From NCBI GenBank assembly GCA_038203635.1, contig JBBRDT010000003.1, positions 1-64,000 on the forward strand: a DNA stretch of 64,000 bases, in the 5' to 3' direction. Source of the stretch: DASRIA01 sp038203635 (GTDB lineage: Bacteria > Actinomycetota > Thermoleophilia > Solirubrobacterales > JBBDJG01). Under the pieces are notes generated by a model. It searched no databases and was not told the DNA's origin. It saw only the letters and a list, made by a program, of their open reading frames with translations. The position numbers and the translations under genes are program-made. Positions 58,358-64,000 of the stretch are shown here, piece by piece; position 1 is the stretch's first letter, and every line of letters begins with the position of its first letter.

Positions 58358-59911
58358 CTAGCGGACGCGGAAGCGGCGGGCCTTCGATACCGAGTTGCCG
58401 GCAGCATCGGTCAACCGAAACCGCACCCGGTATCTACCGCGGTGTGGACGCCCGAGCCGAACACGTTGCACCCGAGCGCTCAACTGGCGCGCCTTGAGCC
58501 GCTTCACGCGCCGCGTCCCCCGCCGCACCGAGCCCGAGAACCGCGCCCGCTCCGACAGCCGGAAGCGCAGCACATACCCGCGACGCGTGCGCAAGATGCG
58601 AATCCCTGTGGCGCGCGGGGCGCTGCGGTCCTGGACGCCGCCGCCGGGCCCGCCCGCGCTCGGCGCGGACGGTGTGCCGTACTCGAACGCGCCGATGTCG
58701 AGCGGACCGTCGGTGGGGCGCGCGATCGCCTGCGTCGCAAGCACGTGCTGTGGAGGTGTCCACGTCGGAGGAACAGGGCTGACGGCCGCATCCGGGCCCG
58801 CGTTGCGGATCGGCGAGCCCGCGGCCGGGCGCAGGTCGAGCGCCGCGACGTCGGCGAACCCTGGATCGGTCCCGCCGATCGTGCCCGTCCACTCCGGCGG
58901 CACGTTCTGCGATCCACTCGTCACCCAGTTGCGGTCGCCGCTCACGTTGCGGCCGGCGACCCAGGTGGCCTCGACCTCGCGCAGCAGGTTGACCGGCGCG
59001 CCGCCTCCGCTGAAGACGTTTCCGTACATCGCAACGCTCTCGAGGTCGTCGAACAGGCGGAACACGGCGCTGCCGCCCGGGCGCGTGAGAACCGTGTTGA
59101 ACGCGAAGCGGTAGCGGCCCGCGCTCGCGCCGGTGCCGTCGCCGCCGAAACGCACCACGGAGAAGCTGTTCAGCTTGTGCAGCACGTTGCCGACGACGTC
59201 CGAGTCCTCGCGCACGCCCGGCAGCGCGTTTCCACCGGCCGGGTCGGGGCCGATCAGCTCCAGCTCGTGATAGAGCGCGCCCTCGATCCAGTTGAAGTAG
59301 ATCTCGTTGCGCTGCGCGCGGCTCTTGACTGCGTTGCCGCCGTTCGAGCTGTGCACGTAGTTGAACTGCATCCGGAACACCGACCCCGGATACGTGGCCT
59401 CGTCCGTAGCCATGTAGATCGAGTGGTCGAACGTTCCCCCGCCACAACCGTAGATCTCGGAGTACTCGAGCGTGAACGACCCGGAGTCGTCGTCGGCACC
59501 GAGCACGCCCTGCTTCGGGCAGTCGTGTATGAGGAGGTCACGGGCCACCACGTCGGCCGCGTGGTGGTACAGGCAGCGAGCGCTGCCGCCGGTGATCTCG
59601 AGCCCCTCGAGCACATGGTGGTTAGCCCGCACCTCGATGGTGTTCGACCCTCCCGCGATGTGCGGCCGGACCCCGCCGACCCGCACTCCACGGATCACGA
59701 TCGGTTGGGCCGCGGTGCCCGCCCGATCCAGGATCACCCCGCCCGGGTACGTGGCGCCGCCGTACACGAGCGCGACGTCGCCCGGGTCGAGCAGCGGCTC
59801 GACCGCCTGGAGATTGGCGTATGCCCTGCCCGGCCCGACCTCGTACGTGTCAGCCGCCGCGGGTGTGGCGACGAGCAGGAACAGACCCAGCGTCAGGAGG
59901 CGCAATCCCAT
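58358..59911 (-). CDS. Secreted right-handed parallel beta-helix protein
   Basis: 517 residues. Signal peptide MGLRLLTLGLFLLVATPAAA. Residues about 25-330 are a parallel beta-helix with repeated N/G-rich turns, for example VVARDLLIHDC, FTLEYSEIYGCGGGTFDHSI and FRMQFNYVHSSNGGNAVKSR. No lyase catalytic triad is certain. A linker and C-terminal basic beta domain (RARFSGSVRRGTRRVKRLKA) follow, of the type seen on other secreted proteins here. Likely binds or cleaves polysaccharide. Confidence 0.82.
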   Translation of the reverse strand: MGLRLLTLGLFLLVATPAAADTYEVGPGRAYANLQAVEPLLDPGDVALVYGGATYPGGVILDRAGTAAQPIVIRGVRVGGVRPHIAGGSNTIEVRANHHVLEGLEITGGSARCLYHHAADVVARDLLIHDCPKQGVLGADDDSGSFTLEYSEIYGCGGGTFDHSIYMATDEATYPGSVFRMQFNYVHSSNGGNAVKSRAQRNEIYFNWIEGALYHELELIGPDPAGGNALPGVREDSDVVGNVLHKLNSFSVVRFGGDGTGASAGRYRFAFNTVLTRPGGSAVFRLFDDLESVAMYGNVFSGGGAPVNLLREVEATWVAGRNVSGDRNWVTSGSQNVPPEWTGTIGGTDPGFADVAALDLRPAAGSPIRNAGPDAAVSPVPPTWTPPQHVLATQAIARPTDGPLDIGAFEYGTPSAPSAGGPGGGVQDRSAPRATGIRILRTRRGYVLRFRLSERARFSGSVRRGTRRVKRLKARQLSARVQRVRLGRPHRGRYRVRFRLTDAAGNSVSKARRFRVR

Positions 59912-60078
59912 GACCCTTCAACGCTGTTATCGCCGTCGCCTCCACGTCACGAGAGCTGCTTGGACATGTATTGAGCGGCGGTCCCAGGCAATTCTTACTT
60001 TCATCTCACCGGTTTCTCAGGGTCAGCCGGTTTGATGGTCGAGGAGCAGACTTCGACAGCCAGACGCTAGGAGCGCCG

Positions 60079-61032
60079 ATGCGCAGCAGACTGAAGCAGA
60101 TAGGTACCGCCGCCGTGATCGCCGCACTGACCGTAGCCGGCCTTTCCGTGGCCGCCGGCGGGGGCGGTGGCGACAAGCAGTCCCCCGACATCGCCGGTCC
60201 GGTGATCGACAAGGCCGAACAGGACGGCAAGATCACCGCCGCGCAGGCCGCCAAGCTGCGACAGGCCGCGCAGGACATCGCGGACGGCAAGCGGCCCGAC
60301 ATCCGCGGCCTCGGCCGCGATGCCGACGTGCAGGACGTGATCCATGACGCGTTCGCGGCCGCTCACGAGAAGGCGCCCGGCATCGCGGAGCCGATCATCA
60401 AGAAGGCCGTGGACGACAAGAAGATCACCGAGGCGCAGGGCGACCGCATCAGAGAGATGGTGCGGCGTGGGCCGCCGGGTCGCGGGCCGCATGGCCCCGG
60501 CTTCGGTGGGCCGCCGCCGATCGCCGACAAGGAGGTGCGCGCGGTGCTCGAGGACGTCCGCGCCGCGGTCGCGAAGCAGGCGCCGGACATCGTCAACCCC
60601 GTGATCGACAAGGCAGAGCAGGACGGCAAGATCACCGCCGCCCAGGCCGACCGGCTGCGCGACGCGACCGGCGCCCTGATGGGCGGCAAGCCGCGCGGAG
60701 TCCGGCCGCGAATGCTCGACCTGCGTGACTCCGACGTGCGGAAGGTGCTGCACGACGCCTTCGAGGCGCTCGAAGCCAAGCGCCAGGGCATCGCGAAGCC
60801 GATCATCGACAAGGCCCTCGCCGACAGGAAGATCACCGCGGCGCAGGCGGCGGAGCTCCGAAGCGCGCAGCGGCGCTTCAAGGGCGGCATCCATGGCCGG
60901 CCTCCCGGCATGGGTCACGGCGCGCCCGGCTTCGGGCCTCGGGACGGACCGGGCGGCGGGCCGCCGCCGGACTTCGACCGACCGGAGGCGCCATCGGCGC
61001 CGGCGGCCCCGCAGGGCAGCAGCCGCAGCTAG
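60079..61032 (+). CDS. Secreted protein with four tandem KIT-AQA repeats
   Basis: 317 residues. AGGAG lies 5 bases before ATG 60079. Signal peptide about 1-27 (AVIAALTVAGLSVAA). Four copies of a 25-residue unit lie at about 37-61, 101-125, 170-194 and 237-261, of general form IxxPVIDKAxxDGKITAAQA. Copies 1 and 3 are closest (both PVIDKAEQDGKITAAQA), as are 2 and 4, so a two-unit block was duplicated. Gly/Pro-rich linkers and a Gly/Pro C-terminus follow. No function is known; similar units occur singly in other secreted actinobacterial proteins. Confidence 0.75.
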   Translation: MRSRLKQIGTAAVIAALTVAGLSVAAGGGGGDKQSPDIAGPVIDKAEQDGKITAAQAAKLRQAAQDIADGKRPDIRGLGRDADVQDVIHDAFAAAHEKAPGIAEPIIKKAVDDKKITEAQGDRIREMVRRGPPGRGPHGPGFGGPPPIADKEVRAVLEDVRAAVAKQAPDIVNPVIDKAEQDGKITAAQADRLRDATGALMGGKPRGVRPRMLDLRDSDVRKVLHDAFEALEAKRQGIAKPIIDKALADRKITAAQAAELRSAQRRFKGGIHGRPPGMGHGAPGFGPRDGPGGGPPPDFDRPEAPSAPAAPQGSSRS

Positions 61033-61104
61033 GCGCGCTCCGACACACGTCCGCTGTGCCCGCTTCCGCTTGAGGGGGCGGGCACAGGGGTCGAGACACA
61101 GGGC

Positions 61105-61650
61105 ATGAAGAAGCTTTCGCTCGTCGTCGCCCTGCTCGCATTCGCCTTCCCCGCCGTTGCATCCGCGAAGGGCGGCGGCGAGCACAGATCCGCAGTCAAG
61201 CACTGCAAGTCCATCCGCGCCGAGATCGGCGCCGAAGCATTCCGCGCCGCGTTCGGCAAGCAGAACAGCAGGCGCGCGATGAAGGGTTGTGTCGCCAAGC
61301 AGGAGAAGGCCACCAAGGCCGCCAAGCGGCGCGCGAGAAAGTCCTGCAAGGCCTCCGGCAAGCGCGGGCGGGCCCTGAAGCGCTGCGTGCGCGGCAAGCT
61401 CGCGGCCGAGCCCCCCTCTGCCGCACCCGCGGATTACACGGAGGCGGTCGACGAGTGCAAGGCCGAACAGGCTGAGGACCCCGAGGGCTTTGCCGACGAG
61501 TACGGCGAGGGCTCAGAGGCGCTCGAGCAGTGCATCGCCGAGCACGCCGACGAGCCCGAAGGCGAGACCTCCGGCGACGGGGACGACCCAGTCGATGAAG
61601 GCCCCGGCGACGACGAGATCGTCGAAGAGCCGGACGCCGAGCCGGTCTAG
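61105..61650 (+). CDS. Secreted Cys-repeat protein with acidic tail
   Basis: 181 residues. Signal peptide MKKLSLVVALLAFAFPAVASA. Two related units of form Cys ... F-x(3)-(Y/F)G ... A-x(2)-Cys: HCKSIRAEIGAEAFRAAFGK to MKGCV, and ECKAEQAEDPEGFADEYGEG to LEQCI. Between them a basic segment with SCKASGKRGRALKRC. The last 30 residues are acidic. The Cys pairs would suit disulfides outside the cell. Function unknown. It follows the repeat protein gene by 72 bases and may share its promoter. Confidence 0.72.
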   Translation: MKKLSLVVALLAFAFPAVASAKGGGEHRSAVKHCKSIRAEIGAEAFRAAFGKQNSRRAMKGCVAKQEKATKAAKRRARKSCKASGKRGRALKRCVRGKLAAEPPSAAPADYTEAVDECKAEQAEDPEGFADEYGEGSEALEQCIAEHADEPEGETSGDGDDPVDEGPGDDEIVEEPDAEPV

Positions 61651-62006
61651 CTCTCCCGGACGTCCATTCGCTCGATCAGGCCGTCCCGCAGCGTGTAGAC
61701 GTGCTGCACCATGCTGTCGGCGATCACCTCGCCCGACTTGTCCCGGACGACCTGGTGCACATCGACCACCACCTGATCGTCACCGATGGGCGTCACGCGC
61801 TCCGGCTCGACGCGCGGGTCGCTCGTCTCGAACTGCTTCTTCCAGTACGCCTTCACGGCAGCGTGCCCGTGCTCACGGCCGCCCTCGATCATGTTCGGCC
61901 AGTTGACGTCCGGGTGCATCCCGGCGAGGCCGGCGTCGAGCTCCCGCGCGTTGAAGGCGTCGTACAGCTCCCGGAAGAACTGCTCAGTCGGACTTGGAAT
62001 CGCCAC
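61647..62006 (-). CDS. SnoaL-like/nuclear transport factor 2-fold protein
   Basis: 119 residues. The NTF2-like fold is supported by FFRELYDAFNARELDAGLAG, MHPDVNWPNMIEGGREHG, HAAVKAYWKKQFETSDPRVE and the final QHVYTLRDGLIERMDVRES. It may be an enzyme or ligand carrier; no catalytic residue is certain. Its 5' end overlaps the FmdB-type gene by 23 bases in another frame, so the two are translated from one mRNA. The stop overlaps the convergent upstream gene by 4 bases. Confidence 0.82.
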   Translation of the reverse strand: MAIPSPTEQFFRELYDAFNARELDAGLAGMHPDVNWPNMIEGGREHGHAAVKAYWKKQFETSDPRVEPERVTPIGDDQVVVDVHQVVRDKSGEVIADSMVQHVYTLRDGLIERMDVRES

Positions 62007-62337
62007 TGCTGGAGGAGGACGAGTCGGAGGACGAGTCGGAGGACGACGATGAGGATGAGCCCTCGGAGGATGAAGACGAGCCCTCGGACTTGGAGCCCGC
62101 CTTCTCTTTCTTGGACTCGTCCTTGGAGCCGGAGTCCGAGTCCGAGCCCCCGCCGCCCCGCTGGCGACCGTAGTCGGTCGAGTAGAAGCCCGAGCCCTTG
62201 AAGTGGACCGCCACCGGATGGAAGACGCGTTCGACCGGATCGCCGCAGACCTCGCACACCGTCACGGGGTCGTGGCTCATGCTCTGCAGCACCTCGAAGG
62301 TGTGCCCGTTGCGGCAGCGGTACTCGTAGATAGGCAA
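61984..62337 (-). CDS. FmdB-type zinc ribbon protein with long Ser-rich acidic tail
   Basis: 117 residues from TTG 62337, which gives the family start LPIYEYRCRNGHTFEVLQ. The zinc ribbon uses the Cys and His of YRCRNGH and the pair in VCEVCGDPVERVF. The FmdB core ends with HFKGSGFYSTDYGR. The last 55 residues are only Ser, Asp, Glu, Gly and Lys, with runs such as GSSSSSEGSSSSSSSD. Family members regulate or bind nucleic acids; the tail is unusually long and probably disordered. Confidence 0.85.
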   Translation of the reverse strand: MPIYEYRCRNGHTFEVLQSMSHDPVTVCEVCGDPVERVFHPVAVHFKGSGFYSTDYGRQRGGGGSDSDSGSKDESKKEKAGSKSEGSSSSSEGSSSSSSSDSSSDSSSSSSGDSKSD

Positions 62338-62725
62338 GAAGGAAGTCCCCGGTCGACTGGTCAATCGATTATATGGAGGGGAATGTCACTCCCCCCGAGG
62401 ATGGAACGCTCGTCGCCGGCGGCTAGGCTGCCCGGCCACCGCGCGTGCCGCTCTGCTGTTCCGGCGGCTGGGGCGCCGCGTGATCGGAGAGCAGCGACAC
62501 CTTCGCGGTGTGCCAGACGATCCAGGCCGTCAGGTGGCGCCCGGCCCGCAGCGGCAGCACCGGCACCTCCCTGAGGCGCGACGGATTCGACTCGTCTTGT
62601 GTGTGTCCCTGGTTCAAGTTACTTCTAATAACGTGACCATCAGGAGCTTATATCTCCCGTCGGCTCATATACGAGCCGTGTGGTTAGCCTTGTAGGACTT
62701 TCCGGGCTCCATTTACCCCATCGGA
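62338..62725. other. 388-base region between the FmdB-type gene and glyS
   Basis: Divergent upstream region. On the minus strand a TTG-started 64-codon frame is open at 62423-62617 (listed separately). Near the glyS side the sequence is AT-rich (TTCTAATAACG at about 62624) and holds a hairpin CGGCTC-ATATAC-GAGCCG at 62661-62678. It probably holds both promoters. I see no T-box specifier or antiterminator. Confidence 0.45.
62423..62617 (-). CDS. Possible small protein, weak support
   Basis: 64 residues from a TTG, without a good ribosome site. It contains a semi-hydrophobic segment HLTAWIVWHTAKVSLLSD that could be a peripheral helix and a Gln/Pro-rich end. Base composition by codon position is plausible but not decisive. 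It may be only a chance open frame in the control region. Confidence 0.25.
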   Translation of the reverse strand: MNQGHTQDESNPSRLREVPVLPLRAGRHLTAWIVWHTAKVSLLSDHAAPQPPEQQSGTRGGRAA

Positions 62726-64000
62726 ATGGCGAAAACATCCCAAAATCCGCGCAATCCTGCGCCCACGCCCGAAACGGCGGCAGGACGGGGTGGTCAGGAC
62801 GCCGACAACCCATACGTGGAGGCCGTGACCATGGAGAAGATCGTCGCCCTCTGCAAGCGGCGCGGCTTCATCTTCCAGTCCTCCGAGATCTACGGGGGCC
62901 TCGCGTCGACCTACGACTACGGCCACTACGGGGTGCTGCTCAAGAACAACGTGAAGGCCGAATGGTGGCGGGCCAACATCCAGGAGCGCGACGACATGGT
63001 CGCGCTGGACGCCGCCATCCTGATGCACCCGCGCACGTGGGAGGCGTCGGGCCATGTCGAGGGCTTCACCGATCCGCTCGTGCAGTGCCTCGGCAAGTGC
63101 AAGAAGCGCTGGCGCGCGGATCACGTCGAGTCCGCCAACGGCGAGCTGCGCTGCCCCCAGTGCGGAGGCGAGCTCGGCGACGCCCGGCAGTTCAACCTCA
63201 TGTTCGAGACCTTCATGGGCCCGGTGCGAGAGGACGCGGCGCGCATCTTCCTGCGCCCCGAGACCGCTCAGGGGATCTTCGTGAACTTCAAGAATGTTCT
63301 CCAGTTCTCCCGCCGCAAGCCGCCGTTCGGCATCGCGCAGATCGGCAAGGCGTTCCGAAACGAGATCACGCCCGGCAACTTCATCTTCCGCACGCGCGAG
63401 TTCGAGCAGATGGAGATCGAGTTCTTCGTGCCTCCCGCCGAGGCCGAGCAGTGGCACCAGCATTGGATGGACACACGCATGCGCTGGTACACGGACCTCG
63501 GCATCCGCGCCGATCACCTGCAGCTGCGAAAGCACGGCGAGGACGAGCTCTCGCACTACTCAGCCGGCACCAGCGACATCGAGTACCTGTTTCCGATGGG
63601 CTGGTCCGAGCTGGAGGGTATCGCCAACCGCACCGACTTCGACCTGCGCCGCCACGCCGAGTTCTCGGGCGAGGACCTCTCCTACTTCGACCCGGCTACC
63701 GAGGGGCGCTACGTCCCGTACGTGATCGAGCCCTCCGCGGGCGCGGACCGCGGCACGCTCGCGTTCATGGTCGACGCGTACGACGAGGAGGAGGTGGCGG
63801 GCCGCAAGCGCACGCTGCTGCGACTTCATCCCCGGCTGGCGCCGGTGAAAGTGGCCGTCCTGCCGCTCGTTTCCAAGGAGGGCATGCCCGAGAAGGCGCG
63901 CGCGATCTACGAGGAGCTGCGGCGCGTGATGCCCGCGGAGTTCGATGCGGGCGGCTCGATCGGCAAGCGCTACCGCCGCCAGGACGAGATCGGCACGCCG
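62726..64000 (+). CDS. glyS: Glycyl-tRNA synthetase, alpha2 type (3' end outside window)
   Basis: 425 residues visible; the frame is open at the right edge. After about 30 low-complexity residues the catalytic domain starts with EKIVALCKRRGFIFQSSEIY and YDYGHYGVLLKNNVK (class II motif 1 region). A zinc-like Cys set lies in CLGKCKKRW and LRCPQCGG. Motif 2 is AFRNEITPGNFIFRTREFEQ, and FLRPETAQGIFVNF precedes it. The anticodon-binding domain begins near RLAPVKVAVLPLVSKEG. The alpha2 type is normal for actinobacteria. Start ATG 62726; ATG 62831 would remove the low-complexity start. Confidence 0.94.
   Translation, partial: MAKTSQNPRNPAPTPETAAGRGGQDADNPYVEAVTMEKIVALCKRRGFIFQSSEIYGGLASTYDYGHYGVLLKNNVKAEWWRANIQERDDMVALDAAILMHPRTWEASGHVEGFTDPLVQCLGKCKKRWRADHVESANGELRCPQCGGELGDARQFNLMFETFMGPVREDAARIFLRPETAQGIFVNFKNVLQFSRRKPPFGIAQIGKAFRNEITPGNFIFRTREFEQMEIEFFVPPAEAEQWHQHWMDTRMRWYTDLGIRADHLQLRKHGEDELSHYSAGTSDIEYLFPMGWSELEGIANRTDFDLRRHAEFSGEDLSYFDPATEGRYVPYVIEPSAGADRGTLAFMVDAYDEEEVAGRKRTLLRLHPRLAPVKVAVLPLVSKEGMPEKARAIYEELRRVMPAEFDAGGSIGKRYRRQDEIGTP

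Noticed and set aside
62480..62695. A 71-codon plus-strand frame just before glyS
   Set aside because: It starts without a ribosome site and shows no structure or family features; it lies across the probable promoter.
62338..62725. T-box leader before glyS
   Set aside because: No specifier loop or the conserved TGGNACCGCG-like antiterminator sequence was found.

Overview
The window is a GC-rich, gene-dense stretch of an actinobacterial chromosome. GTG and TTG starts are common, neighbouring genes often overlap by 4 bases, and several transcripts look leaderless. A csrA gene, a SelA/SelB pair, many secreted proteins with short C-terminal beta-rich tails and several plastocyanin-like copper proteins point to the class Thermoleophilia (Solirubrobacter/Conexibacter-like). 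This is inferred from gene content; no rRNA is present.

Layout. 0-5 kb: selA (cut by the left edge, with a suspicious junction near base 45), selB, csrA, small conserved proteins, ftsB. 5-21 kb: an actinobacterial housekeeping block on the minus strand, glmU-prs / rplY-pth / mfd-surA-like-mazG-eno / ftsB. Its order matches the glmU-to-divIC region of Mycobacterium, but it is interrupted by a decayed secreted peptidase, an MFS transporter, an ABC1 kinase and small proteins. 21-47 kb: an accessory region with regulator/enzyme pairs (TetR, MerR-aldo/keto reductase, MarR-two drug pumps, TetR-AhpD-like), redox and repair enzymes, three copper proteins, a complete livGFHMK-type branched-chain amino acid ABC operon, two peptidase remnants, a tRNA-Gln, a PucR-like regulator and a DedA-PAP2 fusion. 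47-59 kb: a second housekeeping block (ispE, rsmA, tatD, metG, rsmI) plus an EamA exporter, M23 and ClpP-like peptidases, a ROK kinase, an LCP protein, a FluC channel and a secreted beta-helix protein. 59-64 kb: secreted repeat proteins, a SnoaL-like protein, an FmdB-type zinc ribbon with a Ser-rich tail, and the start of the glycyl-tRNA synthetase gene, cut by the right edge.

How the genes work together. The housekeeping blocks cover cell-wall precursors (GlmU), PRPP (Prs), tRNA recycling (Pth), transcription-coupled repair (Mfd), nucleotide clean-up (MazG), glycolysis (Eno), division (FtsB), isoprenoids (IspE) and rRNA methylation (RsmA, RsmI). The accessory genes look like stress, detoxification and envelope functions, each under a local regulator.

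The most unusual spots: a compact, hairpin-rich unit at 31.42-31.68 kb in which a near-perfect Shine-Dalgarno sits in a hairpin loop before a 14-codon reading frame whose stop codon lies in another hairpin loop; a MerR promoter with a 19-bp palindromic spacer that starts transcription at the ATG; a pth gene with no ATG, GTG or TTG upstream of its catalytic motif; two decayed secreted peptidases; and a secreted protein made of four copies of one short motif. I saw no CRISPR array, prophage, insertion sequence or defence island.
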